64,000 nt of DNA from Luteitalea sp. (GCA_009377495.1 WHTZ01000003.1:151894-215893), one strand, 5' to 3'. Counted from the stretch's first letter, positions 8,046 through 16,167 are shown. Translations and numbers: made by a program. The notes: generated from the letters alone by a model not told the origin.

Positions 8046-9791
8046 ATGAGTGAGCCGAACCGTCCTGCACGCCACGCTCTTTTCCCATGGCGCTGGCACA
8101 GCGTCGTCGGCGGGCGGAGAGCGCGGCCTGCGTTCGTCTTGCTGCTGCTCGGCGGCGCACTCGCGCTTAGCGGCGTGCTTGCCTACGAGGCTCAACACGC
8201 CGCACGCTCGCATCGGACAGCGGCGGAGGCCGTGTTACGCGATTACGTCTCCTTTGCAAGTTGGGAGTTTGCGCGGCTGGCGCGCCGTGACCTCGAATCG
8301 GCGCTCTCCGGAACGATCGCACCGGTGCTCTGTGCTGCCGCTGACGACCTGGCTCTCGAGGAGTCCACGATTCGCGCGGCGGTTGCCCGCGCTTCTGCCG
8401 AGTGTGACTGCGGAGTGTTCGCCGCGGCGCACGGATTCTTCCGGTTGGACGCTCGCGCGGATCGGCTGGCTGTGGCGGGCGCCACCCGACCCGAGGAGGC
8501 GCGCGGCTGGCTGGCCGCCATTCGACGGGCGGACACGACGGGGCCGGGAAAGGAGCACGCGCTGTTCCTCGTGCCCCTCGACGATGGCGTGCGTGTCGTC
8601 GGGGCCTTGGTGCGAAAGGACCGCGGCGGTCAAGGCGCCGTGCACGAGGTTGTCGGATTCGAGGCCGACACGGCGGCGGTCGCGCCCGTCTTCGAGCGCA
8701 TCCTCGAACGCGAGCCGCTGCTGCCGCCGTCGCTGACCGGAGACGTTGTCGACAACTCCATGATCGCAGTGCAGATGACAGACGCCGGCGGCCGAGAGCT
8801 CTATCGCTCGCCGGAAAGCACCACCTCGGAGCTCGCGGCCACAGGCACGCTCGGCACCGAGCTCGGGGGTCTTCGCTATCACCTCAGCCTGCGGCCGGAT
8901 GCCGCCGATCGGCTCGTCATTGGCGGCTTGCCGGCTTCGCGTATGCCGTTCCTCGCTGGGCTCGTGCTACTGGCGGTCGGGCTGGTCGTGGCCGCAGGAT
9001 TTCAGCTCCGGCGTGAGTTCGAGCTGGCGCGGCTCCGATCGGAGTTCGTCTCCAACGTCTCGCACGAGCTCCGGACACCACTCGCGCAGATCCGGATGTT
9101 CACCGAAACGCTGCGGCTCGGCCGCGTGCGATCGGATGCGGAGCGCACGCGATCCCTGGAGATCGTCGAGCGCGAGGCGCGCCGGCTCGGGCAGCTCGTC
9201 GAGAACGTCCTGCGATTCTCGCACGCCGCCGTGCCGAGCGCTCGGCTCACGCGGGAGGCGATACCCCTCGGGCGCCTGACAGCCGAGGTGGTCGAAGGCT
9301 TCGCCCCACTGGCGCTGCCACACCGCACGCGGTTCGAGACACGGCTAGACGACTCGGTCGTCGCGTCTGTCGATCCGGGCGCGTTCCGGCAGATGCTACT
9401 CAATCTTCTCGACAATGCGGTCAAGTACGGGCCGGTGGATCAGACCGTTGTCGTCACGGTCATGGCGTGCGGAGACCATGTGCGCCTGCTGGTCGAGGAT
9501 CAGGGCCCCGGTGTGTCCGAGGAAGACCGAGACCGGATCTGGGAGCCATTCCGGCGTGCACGCGGCAAGGCCGAATCGGTTCCTGGCACTGGCATCGGGC
9601 TCGCCGTCGTGCGCCAGCTCGTCGACCTTCATGGCGGCCGGGTGTGGGTGGAGCCTCGGCCAGGCCGCGGGGCAAGGTTCGCCGTCGAGCTGCCGGGCAC
9701 GTTGCGCATGGCGACTGCCGATCGGAGTGAGACCAACAGCGTGCCGGACCTTGCCGCTCGTCCTGCCGGCGACTGGAAGGCGTCTGCATGA
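8046..9791 (+). CDS. Membrane sensor histidine kinase
   Basis: 581 residues: TM1 at about 28-46, a periplasmic sensor region of ~250 residues with no recognised fold (it contains an ECDCG cysteine pair near 120), TM2 at about 301-320, then HisKA with FVSNVSHELRTPLAQIR (phospho-acceptor His340). A HATPase_c domain follows with N box NLLDNAVKYG, G1 box VEDQGPGVS and G2 box GTGIGLAVV. All catalytic boxes are intact. The start follows an AAGGGG site. The response regulator gene overlaps its stop by four bases (ATGA), so the two are translationally coupled. The stimulus is unknown; the adjoining S9 peptidase and the TPR protein downstream are possible regulon members. Confidence 0.93.
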   Translation: MSEPNRPARHALFPWRWHSVVGGRRARPAFVLLLLGGALALSGVLAYEAQHAARSHRTAAEAVLRDYVSFASWEFARLARRDLESALSGTIAPVLCAAADDLALEESTIRAAVARASAECDCGVFAAAHGFFRLDARADRLAVAGATRPEEARGWLAAIRRADTTGPGKEHALFLVPLDDGVRVVGALVRKDRGGQGAVHEVVGFEADTAAVAPVFERILEREPLLPPSLTGDVVDNSMIAVQMTDAGGRELYRSPESTTSELAATGTLGTELGGLRYHLSLRPDAADRLVIGGLPASRMPFLAGLVLLAVGLVVAAGFQLRREFELARLRSEFVSNVSHELRTPLAQIRMFTETLRLGRVRSDAERTRSLEIVEREARRLGQLVENVLRFSHAAVPSARLTREAIPLGRLTAEVVEGFAPLALPHRTRFETRLDDSVVASVDPGAFRQMLLNLLDNAVKYGPVDQTVVVTVMACGDHVRLLVEDQGPGVSEEDRDRIWEPFRRARGKAESVPGTGIGLAVVRQLVDLHGGRVWVEPRPGRGARFAVELPGTLRMATADRSETNSVPDLAARPAGDWKASA

Positions 9792-10519
9792 TGAAGATCC
9801 TCGTGATCGAGGACAACGAAGATCTCGCCTTCGGACTGCGGAACAACCTCGAGATCGAAGGCTACGACGTGCACGTCGTCGGCGATGGCGCGGCTGGGCT
9901 CGCGCGCGTGCGGGAGAGCACGCCGGATCTCGTGGTGCTCGACCTGATGCTGCCCGGGCTCGACGGCTACCGCGTCCTGCGCGCCATGCGGAGCGAGGGT
10001 CTCGCAATGCCGGTGCTGATCCTCACGGCACGCGGCGAGGAGGCCGACAAAGTGCTCGGCTTCCGGCTCGGTGCAGACGACTACGTCACGAAGCCGTTCG
10101 GCGTTCTGGAGGTGCTCGCCCGCGTCGCCGCCCTCCTTCGGCGCGCGGCTCCTGCGGCCGTGGCCTCACTTCCCGACAGCGTCGCTGGTAGCCTGCGCTA
10201 CGGCGAGGTGGAGGTTGACGTGACCACGCGGAGCGTTCGGCGCGCCGGCCGCCCGGTTGCGCTGACCCCAATGGAGTTCGATCTGCTGGTGGCCCTGCTG
10301 CGGCGGCGCGGTGCCGTCGTGTCGCGTCTGGATCTGTTGCGAGAAGTTTGGGGACACGACGCGGCCGTCCTGACCCGGACCGTCGACACTCACGTCGGCG
10401 AGCTGCGCCGCAAGCTCGAAGCCGCTCCTGCTGCACCCCGACACATCCTCACCGTGCGCAAGGTTGGCTACCGGCTCGACCTGGCAGGGGTCGAACAGCC
10501 CGAAGAACACACCGCGTGA
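9788..10519 (+). CDS. OmpR/PhoB-family response regulator
   Basis: 243 residues. The receiver domain has the acidic pair E8/D9 (VIEDNED), phospho-acceptor Asp52 (VVLDLMLPGLDG), the conserved Thr in ILTARGE and Lys in VTKPFG. The C-terminal winged helix of the OmpR type begins near residue 135, with TPMEFDLLVALLRRRGAVVS and VDTHVGELRRKLE. It is the cognate partner of the overlapping histidine kinase and acts in the cytoplasm as a DNA-binding regulator. No target operator could be identified by eye. Confidence 0.95.
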   Translation: MMKILVIEDNEDLAFGLRNNLEIEGYDVHVVGDGAAGLARVRESTPDLVVLDLMLPGLDGYRVLRAMRSEGLAMPVLILTARGEEADKVLGFRLGADDYVTKPFGVLEVLARVAALLRRAAPAAVASLPDSVAGSLRYGEVEVDVTTRSVRRAGRPVALTPMEFDLLVALLRRRGAVVSRLDLLREVWGHDAAVLTRTVDTHVGELRRKLEAAPAAPRHILTVRKVGYRLDLAGVEQPEEHTA

Positions 10520-10645
10520 AGGCTTGCACCCTACACACCTATGTAGCTCCCTCGAGCGGCGCTCGCTGCTAGACTTCTGGCGCCGTCGACGCCGATTGTT
10601 CGGCCATGCGCCTTTAGACGTTTGTTGTTGGCGGGAGGGACTTTC

Positions 10646-12346
10646 ATGCGATTCCGCGAATTTTGGCTGGCGTCGGCTTGTGTGGGTGCGTTGACGCTCA
10701 CCGTGGCCGCGACGGCGCACGCTCAGGACCCGAGCCACAAGCACTACACCGAGCCGGCCAACGAGGCTGAACAGGCCGCGCCGGGTGGTCAACTGGCACC
10801 GCGGCTCCAGAACCTTGGCGCGCACACGTTTCCGGTGACCACGAAATCGAAGGAGGCTCAACACTTCATCAATCAGGGCGTGAACCTCTCTTACGGCTTC
10901 AATCACGCCGAGGCCGGCCGCGCGTTCCGCGAGGCCGCGCGTCTGGACCCGACGTGCGCGATGGCGTACTGGGGTCAAGCACTGGTGCTCGGGCCGAACA
11001 TCAACGCGCCGATGGACCCTGAGGCGGAGCCGGAGGCGTACAAGCTGGCGAAGAAAGCCGTGGAGCTGAAGGCACATGCCTCCCCGCGAGAGGAGGCCTA
11101 CATCGACGCGCTGGCCGAACGCTACTCCGGAAACCCGGACGATCGCGTGGCACGTGATCGAGCGTACGCGGACGCGATGCACGATCTCGTGAAGCGCTAT
11201 CCCGACGATCTCGATGCGGCCGCCTTGTACGCCGAGGCGGTGATGGACCTCCGGCCTTGGGGCTATTGGATGCCGGACGGCACGCCCCACGAAGGCACAG
11301 CCGACGTGGTCGCGCTCGTCGAATCCGTCATCGAGCGCAACCCGAATCACCCGGGCGCCGTCCATCTCTACGTTCATCTCATCGAGCCGACTGACCAACC
11401 CGAGCGTGCGGAAGCCGCGGCAGATCGCCTCCAGACGCTGATGCCAGCCGCCGGCCACATGGTCCATATGCCGTCACATATCTATCAGCGCGTGGGTCGC
11501 TACGCGGACGCTGCGCGGAGCAACGAGCTGGCGGTGGCGGCCGACGAGGACTACATCGCACAGTGCCGGGCCCAGGGGCTCTATCCAATGGGCTACTATC
11601 CGCACAACATCCACTTCCTCTGGTTCGCTGCCACCATGGATGGGCGCGGCCAGCTTGCCATTGAGTCGGCGCGCAAGACGGCATCCAAGGCGTCGGACGA
11701 AGCCGTGGCAGAGCTGCCGCTGCTGGCGGGCTTCCGGACGGTTCCTTACTATGCGCTAACCCGCTTCGGCCACTGGGATGAGATGCTGAAGGAGCCGGCG
11801 CCGCCGAAAGAGAACCTGTTCCTGACAGGCGTGTGGCACTACGCGCGAGGGCTTGCGCTCATTGCGAAGGCGCAATTGGCAGAGGCCGAACAGGAGCTGG
11901 CCGAGGTCGAGCGGATCGCAGCCGACAAGAGCCTCGACTACACGTTGTTCTCGCCGAACACCGCGGCGGCGATCCTCGCCATTGCGCCGGAGGTGCTCGG
12001 CGGCGAGCTTGCCGCGGCGGGCAAAGACTACGACACGGCCGTCGCGCGTCTCACGTACGCCGTGCGGCTCGAAGACGGTCTCGTCTACACCGAACCCTCG
12101 GAGTGGCACTATCCGACGCGCCATGCGCTCGGAGCCGTTCTGCTCGAGGCGGGCCGTACCCGTGAAGCCGAGACGGTCTACTGGGAAGATCTCAAGCGCA
12201 ACCCCGAGAACGGCTGGGCGCTCTACGGCCTCGCGCAGGCACTTCGCGCGCAGGAGAAGAAGGATCAGGCGGCGCTCATCGAGCAACGGTTCGAGCAGGC
12301 ATGGGCGCGCGCCGACGTGAAGTTGACCGCGTCACGAATGCGCTGA
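10646..12346 (+). CDS. Exported TPR-repeat protein
   Basis: 566 residues starting at ATG 10646 (GGGAGGG site seven bases upstream) with a signal peptide ending near AHAQDP. The body has helical tetratricopeptide-like repeats: INQGVNLSYGFNHAEAGRAF, EAARLDPTCAMAYWGQALVL and NPNHPGAVHLYVHLIEPTD. It also has a conserved H-M-P-S-H-I-Y-Q-R-V-G-R-Y motif typical of a large acidobacterial TPR family. No enzyme motif is seen. It follows the two-component pair by about 126 bp. The conserved histidine-rich central motif suggests metal or ligand binding rather than a plain scaffold, but that is inference. Confidence 0.85.
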   Translation: MRFREFWLASACVGALTLTVAATAHAQDPSHKHYTEPANEAEQAAPGGQLAPRLQNLGAHTFPVTTKSKEAQHFINQGVNLSYGFNHAEAGRAFREAARLDPTCAMAYWGQALVLGPNINAPMDPEAEPEAYKLAKKAVELKAHASPREEAYIDALAERYSGNPDDRVARDRAYADAMHDLVKRYPDDLDAAALYAEAVMDLRPWGYWMPDGTPHEGTADVVALVESVIERNPNHPGAVHLYVHLIEPTDQPERAEAAADRLQTLMPAAGHMVHMPSHIYQRVGRYADAARSNELAVAADEDYIAQCRAQGLYPMGYYPHNIHFLWFAATMDGRGQLAIESARKTASKASDEAVAELPLLAGFRTVPYYALTRFGHWDEMLKEPAPPKENLFLTGVWHYARGLALIAKAQLAEAEQELAEVERIAADKSLDYTLFSPNTAAAILAIAPEVLGGELAAAGKDYDTAVARLTYAVRLEDGLVYTEPSEWHYPTRHALGAVLLEAGRTREAETVYWEDLKRNPENGWALYGLAQALRAQEKKDQAALIEQRFEQAWARADVKLTASRMR

Positions 12347-12376
12347 AGGAGGGGCATCGGCTATGCTGAACGTCCG

Positions 12377-12997
12377 ATGCCTGCCGAACGTCGCGACGCG
12401 CCTGTGACTCGACCGCGTGCCGGGCGGTGGTGCGACCGCGTTCCGCCGCGCCACTATGCGCTCGCCTCCGCCGCCATCATCGTAGGCGCCGCGCTGACGC
12501 TCGTCGCGATGGGACAGGTGCCCATCTGCGAGTGCGGGTACGTGAAGCTCTGGCACGGCGTCGTCCTGAGCTCGGAGAACTCGCAACACCTCTCAGACTG
12601 GTACAGCTTTTCCCACAGCATCCACGGCTTCGCGTTTTACGGGATCCTGTGGCTTCTTGGGCGACGCTGGCCGCTGGGCCTAAGACTCGTGACTGCGAGT
12701 CTGCTCGAGGTGTCGTGGGAGATCTTCGAGAACACTGACTTCGTGATCAACCGCTATCGCGAGGTGACAATCTCGCTGGACTACTATGGCGACAGCGTCC
12801 TCAACTCGGTGTCTGACGTGCTGGCGATGGTCGTCGGGTTCGTTGCCGCGGCCCGGTTGCCGCTCTGGCTCGTGTTCGCGCTGACGGTGGGACTCGAAGC
12901 GATCACTGCCTACGTCATCCGCGACAATCTCACGCTCAACATCCTCATGCTGCTCTATCCGCTCGACTTCATTCGGCAGTGGCAGATGGGAGGCTGA
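12377..12997 (+). CDS. DUF2585/UPF0314 family membrane protein
   Basis: A 206-residue protein with about five membrane segments and the family block CGYVKLWHGVV, ENSQHLSDWYSFSHSIHGF, then EVSWEIFENTDFVINRYR. The conserved polar residues inside membrane helices (Trp-His, His-Gly-Phe, Glu-Asn) suggest an enzyme or channel, but the family has no assigned function. The start is uncertain. The best Shine-Dalgarno run (AAGGAGGGG at 12346-12354) fits an ATG at 12363, which in its own frame encodes only 14 residues; ATG 12377 lacks a close site. Either the short ORF is translated first or the true start is a downstream codon. Confidence 0.8.
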   Translation: MPAERRDAPVTRPRAGRWCDRVPPRHYALASAAIIVGAALTLVAMGQVPICECGYVKLWHGVVLSSENSQHLSDWYSFSHSIHGFAFYGILWLLGRRWPLGLRLVTASLLEVSWEIFENTDFVINRYREVTISLDYYGDSVLNSVSDVLAMVVGFVAAARLPLWLVFALTVGLEAITAYVIRDNLTLNILMLLYPLDFIRQWQMGG

Positions 12998-13158
12998 TTG
13001 CCAGGGTCATGATGTGGAAGCGACTGATCTACACGGTGTTCGCGATGGCCAATGTCGATCCGTTTGACACGGTGCGTGTAGGTGCGTAGACTGCTGCTTT
13101 CCTCCCCGGGTCCTCCCCGTTGTTTGACCACCGTCTCCGTTACGGAGAGGAGGTAGAC

Positions 13159-14049
13159 ATGCGTGAGCTCCTTGATATGGAGGCATCGCCCCTCACTCGA
13201 CGGACGCTGCTCCGGAGCGCAGCGGGCACCCTTGCCGCTGCGGGCGCGGCCACCACGCTCGCCTGGCCGCGTGACGCCAGCGGCAACGGCAACCATCACC
13301 ATCACGGCCCCGTCCCGCTGCCGGCGCCGATTCCTGGTGGGCTCCCGGTCGGTCCAACAGGGATCATCCACGTTTTCCTGCCTGGGCCACCCACGGTCAC
13401 CCTGCCCTTCACTGGGTCGGTCTTGCAGGGGCTCGACGTCGAGCCGAGCACAATCACGAACTTCCGCGGCGCCACGGCGCTGGCGTTTCTCTTGGGCACA
13501 GCAACCGGCAGTGACGGGAACGAGTACAACCTCGAAGTCGACATCCGTGCCTTCGAGGGCACCTACATTGCCGGGGACGGTTCGACGAACCGAGCCGCCT
13601 TCGCGCTGATATGAGTCGACCTCTTCGAGCCCGGTTCGGGCTCGCAGGTTCACGACTTCAACGGCGGTGTTCCCCTCAACGAGCTCTTCTGGACAGTCGA
13701 GCTTCCGAAGCGTGCAGTGACCTTCAGTCGCAGGGGGAGGTTTGCCTTCCTCCGTGCGCGGGACGTTCCAGTCGTCGACAGCTTCCAGATCTTCGGCCCC
13801 AATGTCATTCCATCGTTGGTGAGCTTCGACGTGCGGTGGGAGGCTATCGAGCCGCCAATGGAGCTGGGCCAAGGCTCGGCAGTCTCGCCAACCGACCCAG
13901 CGGCCTTCCTTGGCAGCTTCGCGGCTGCGAGGGCGGTCGGCTCATTCTCGGGCTCGGAGATTGGGTTCACCTTCGCATCGAACCCCGGCGCGAGCTCAGA
14001 TCTCGGCTACGCAGAGCTCGGGACCGAGCGAAACGGCGCATTTCTCTGA
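13159..14049 (+). CDS. Tat-exported His-rich protein with in-frame UGA (candidate selenoprotein or nonsense-interrupted gene)
   Basis: From ATG 13159, with GAGGAGG just upstream, the frame is open to 14049 apart from TGA at 13612-13614 (codon 152). The N terminus carries a twin-arginine signal (LTRRTLLRSAAG). It is followed by a His-rich stretch NGNHHHHGP and a beta-rich domain of unknown family (GPTGIIHVFLPGPPTVTLPF). Across the UGA the sequence reads NRAAFALI-U-VDLFEPGSG, then VHDFNGGVPLNELFWTVELP and a second half that looks equally coding, with no frame change. The downstream half has no Tat signal or strong start of its own, so it is not an independent gene. The UGA is not in a CxxC context, which weakens the Sec reading; a Trp or Cys codon mutated to UGA is the main alternative. 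Confidence 0.6.
13626..13644 (+). promoter_or_regulatory. SECIS-like hairpin downstream of UGA 13612
   Basis: CGAGCCC (13626-13632) pairs perfectly with GGGCUCG (13638-13644) around a GGUUC loop (an eighth G-C pair is possible, leaving GUU). The loop starts 19 bases after the UGA, close to the distance in known bacterial SECIS elements, and contains GU. The hairpin lies inside coding sequence (FEPGSGS), so it may also be a coincidence of GC-rich codons. Confidence 0.4.
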
Positions 14050-14070
14050 GCGCACGCGCGCCACGCGCAC

Positions 14071-14127
14071 AGTACGTAGCGAGGAGTCTTTAGACCCCTC
14101 GCGCCTTTTAGACCCTCGCTCCGTACT
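14071..14127. repeat. Palindromic repeat element, left of PadR gene
   Basis: Outer arms AGTACGTAGCGAGG (14071-14084) and CCTCGCTCCGTACT (14114-14127) are inverted with one mismatch. Inside is a second palindrome, GAGGAGTCTTTAGACCCCTC. The same TCTTTAGACCCCTCGCG core occurs at 14651-14694 on the other side of the PadR gene, so this is one of a pair of REP- or MITE-like elements. Confidence 0.7.
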
Positions 14128-14191
14128 ATGGCCTAAGGACTCCCGAATCCTAACCCTCCCGGAGCACGCGAGCAGGATCGATGCGTGCACG

Positions 14192-14539
14192 TCACGACGC
14201 ATCTCCTTGGGCCGCTTGGAGAATCAACCCAACCGCCTCGGTCAACCGGTGCCAGCTCGCCGTCTCGCTCTCGAGGTGAGCACGGCCCTTCCGAGTGAGG
14301 CGGTAGAATTTCGCCTCGCGCCCCGTATCGGACAGCTTCCAATCAGCCGCCAAGTAGCCACGGTTCTCCAGCCGGTGCAGGGCAGGGTAGAGCGACCCTT
14401 GCTGCACCTGGACGACATCACGCGAGATCTGTTGCAGGCGTTGGGCGATGGCGTAGCCGTGAAGCGGTCCCAGCGTGACGACCTTGAGAATGAGCAGGTC
14501 CAGTGTCCCCTGGGGCAGGTCTGTTCGTGATGGGCTCAT
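14192..14539 (-). CDS. PadR family transcriptional regulator
   Basis: 115 residues with a complete PadR fold: QGTLDLLILKVVTLGPLHGY, then QQGSLYPALHRLENRGYLAA and the wing REAKFYRLTRKGRAHLE. ATG 14539 is chosen because GGAGG stands four bases upstream; the frame continues upstream without family similarity. No ADOP permease follows it. Instead the gene is bracketed by two palindromic repeats, so it looks like an orphan left by, or moved with, those elements. An ADOP tail remnant lies at 19.7 kb on the same strand, 5 kb away. Confidence 0.92.
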   Translation of the reverse strand: MSPSRTDLPQGTLDLLILKVVTLGPLHGYAIAQRLQQISRDVVQVQQGSLYPALHRLENRGYLAADWKLSDTGREAKFYRLTRKGRAHLESETASWHRLTEAVGLILQAAQGDAS

Positions 14540-14650
14540 GATGCCTCCGACTTCGACATATAACCTAGAAGCGAGGCAAAGATCAAGCGATAAGGTGGTT
14601 CGTCTCAGGGATTTCGGTTCTATCACCGCCGCGCGTGTGGGGCGGTGCCG

Positions 14651-14694
14651 CGAGTAGCGAGGGGTCTTTAGACCCCTCGCGCGCGCTACGTACG
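14651..14694. repeat. Palindromic repeat element, right of PadR gene
   Basis: The core at 14658-14679 is a perfect palindrome, CGAGGGGTC-TTTA-GACCCCTCG. It is flanked by GAGTAG on the left and GCGCTACGTACGG on the right, which echo the outer arms of the element at 14071-14127. It lies just upstream of the PadR promoter region. Confidence 0.7.
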
Positions 14695-14737
14695 GAACGC
14701 TGAAGTGAACAGCAGTGAGGTATGGCGTGTTTCGTCC

Positions 14738-15016
14738 TCAGCCGCGTTCGGGTGCATGAAACTGGCGCAAGCGGCTCACAATCCGTGCCGTCGTGAGAGA
14801 ATCGAAGTCCCGACCGTAGGTGCGGAGGAAGATCTCAGCCTTGAGCTGCGCAGGAGTCAGGGTTCCCCTCTCGTCGCGAATGCCGGCACACATCAACGTG
14901 CGCGAGGTGCTGAACATTTCACAGCCCATGAGAAAACGTTCCGTGTCCGACCGCTGCATCATCAAGCGGTGATGCACCTCCGCCGCCGATGGCAATGTGT
15001 CCAAGCGATTGGTCAT
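14738..15016 (-). CDS. Small protein, partner of the upstream nucleotidyltransferase
   Basis: 92 residues from ATG 15016 (MTNRLDTLPSAAEVHHRLMM). It is mostly helical, with a conserved-looking SDTERFLMGCEMFSTSRTLM segment and a C-terminal KAEIFLRTYGRDFDSLTTAR. I cannot assign a domain. Its start overlaps the stop of the nucleotidyltransferase gene (ATGA), which implies translational coupling and a shared role. Nucleotidyltransferase/small-protein pairs of this layout often behave as toxin-antitoxin or accessory modules; nothing in the sequence proves that here. Confidence 0.75.
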   Translation of the reverse strand: MTNRLDTLPSAAEVHHRLMMQRSDTERFLMGCEMFSTSRTLMCAGIRDERGTLTPAQLKAEIFLRTYGRDFDSLTTARIVSRLRQFHAPERG

Positions 15017-15561
15017 CGTTGCCGCACCCGTTTCAGGAGCTGAGCCACCGTCAATTCGGCAGCCCACTGGTCGAGATAAGCCCAATCGATGTGGCGCCCG
15101 GACGCAACGAGATTGGTCACGTCGTCTAATTGAAGCGCCGACTCTCCCTTCTTCGCCCAGAGTAGCTTGGACAGGACGAGGTCCTCGATTGCCACGATCC
15201 ACACCGGCACATCGTCCAGTGTAATGCGCTGACGTCGCCCAAACTCCGTTCGCCGATAGGCGTCGTCTTGCTGCACGATGATATCCACCTTGACCACAAG
15301 CTCGAAGTGGATGAGATTAAAGAGCGCTCGTCGACGAATTGCTGCACGCATCGCCTCTTCATCGCAGTAGAAGTCTGCCTTGAACAGCGTGAGCATGCGG
15401 TCGACATCGGTCAACTGGAGCGCGACCACGAGATCGATGTCGCGTGTCATGCGTGGCTCACCGTAGTAGTTCATCGCGAGCGAGCCACTGAGCATGTAAG
15501 GAATGTTTGCAGTCTCCAGGCGACTGCTCACCAGACCCAGCACGCGAAGCTGGTCAGTCAC
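15013..15561 (-). CDS. Nucleotidyltransferase-fold protein (AbiEii/DUF6036-like)
   Basis: About 182 residues from GTG 15561. The active-site block is SGSLAMNYYGEPRMTRDIDLV: the G-S motif followed by D-I-D acidic metal ligands of the minimal nucleotidyltransferase fold. A third acid lies in KVDIIVQ, and a helical C-terminal region has IEDLVLSKLLWAKKGES. This matches nucleotidyltransferases that act as toxins or modifying enzymes, e.g. the AbiEii group. The upstream extension to 15696 has no similarity. It is coupled to the downstream 92-residue gene and divergent from the AhpC-like selenoprotein gene. Confidence 0.85.
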   Translation of the reverse strand: MTDQLRVLGLVSSRLETANIPYMLSGSLAMNYYGEPRMTRDIDLVVALQLTDVDRMLTLFKADFYCDEEAMRAAIRRRALFNLIHFELVVKVDIIVQQDDAYRRTEFGRRQRITLDDVPVWIVAIEDLVLSKLLWAKKGESALQLDDVTNLVASGRHIDWAYLDQWAAELTVAQLLKRVRQR

Positions 15562-15615
15562 GCAGAGATTATAGTTCCGACGCGCGGGTGGGACCTTGGC
15601 AGGGAGGCGCCGATC

Positions 15616-16167
15616 GTGCGAACAGGGTTCGAGGGAAGTCGTGTTGGCCGGCCAGCGATGCCGTTCGAGCTCCCGGACGCCACGGGGCACGTGCATCGCC
15701 TCACGGACTACGAGGGTCTGTGGCTACTGCTCGTGTTCCATCGGCATCTCGGTTGACTGCCCTGCCGCAGGCACTTGCTGCAGTTGCAGCAACACGAGCA
15801 GACCTTCAATGACCTGGCGACGCGAATCGCGGTGGTGACGTTCGAGACCACACCATTCGCGCGCGCGTACGTGGACGACATGAAGATTTCATGGCCTCTC
15901 CTCATCGACAGCGATCGCACGCTGTACCACGCTTACGGCATGCACCGCGCGCGCCTGTGGGATCTGTGGGGGCCCGGCACGTGGTGGGCCTACGCGAAGG
16001 AGCTGGCCCGCGGCAAGCTGCCCGGACGCCCGCATGCGGACACGAGCCAGCTCGGTGGTGATGTGCTCATCGACCCGTCCGGCATCGTCCGATTCCACTA
16101 CGTCGGCGTCGGACCCGCAGACCGTCCATCGATCACCGCAATCCTCACTGCGCATCGTGAAAGATGA
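15616..16167 (+). CDS. Predicted selenoprotein: AhpC/TSA (peroxiredoxin-like) family with U-L-P-C active site
   Basis: From GTG 15616, eight bases after AGGGAGG, the frame is open to 16167 except for TGA at 15754-15756. The N terminus is GRPAMPFELPDATGHVHRLT, then LLLVFHRHLG-U47-L-P-C50-RRHLLQLQQ, then IAVVTFETTPFARAYVDD, LIDSDRTLYHAYG and a C-terminal DVLIDPSGIVRFHYVG. This is the AhpC/TSA-like fold with G-[C/U]-x-x-C-R as in the SelU/PRXL2 group, where Sec is known. The 183-residue product would be a cytoplasmic thiol-dependent redox enzyme, probably a peroxide or organic-oxidant reductase. A hairpin with loop AGUU follows. The sequence is equally coding-like before and after the UGA, and no separate start serves the second half. 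The 3' end overlaps the convergent oxygenase gene by 23 bp. Confidence 0.85.
15775..15792 (+). promoter_or_regulatory. Candidate bacterial SECIS hairpin downstream of UGA 15754
   Basis: UUGCUGC (15775-15781) pairs perfectly with GCAGCAA (15786-15792) around an AGUU loop (15782-15785). The loop begins 26 bases after the UGA, somewhat farther than in E. coli fdhF but within the spread reported for other bacteria. The loop sequence AGUU is shared with the hairpin at 4434-4454. Confidence 0.6.

Noticed and set aside
10166..11467. 433-codon minus-strand ORF across the response regulator and TPR genes
   Set aside because: Overlaps two well-supported genes on the opposite strand and shows no domain.
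13615..14049. Independent gene for the second half of the UGA-containing His-rich protein
   Set aside because: No ribosome site or signal peptide of its own; it continues the same frame and fold as the upstream half.
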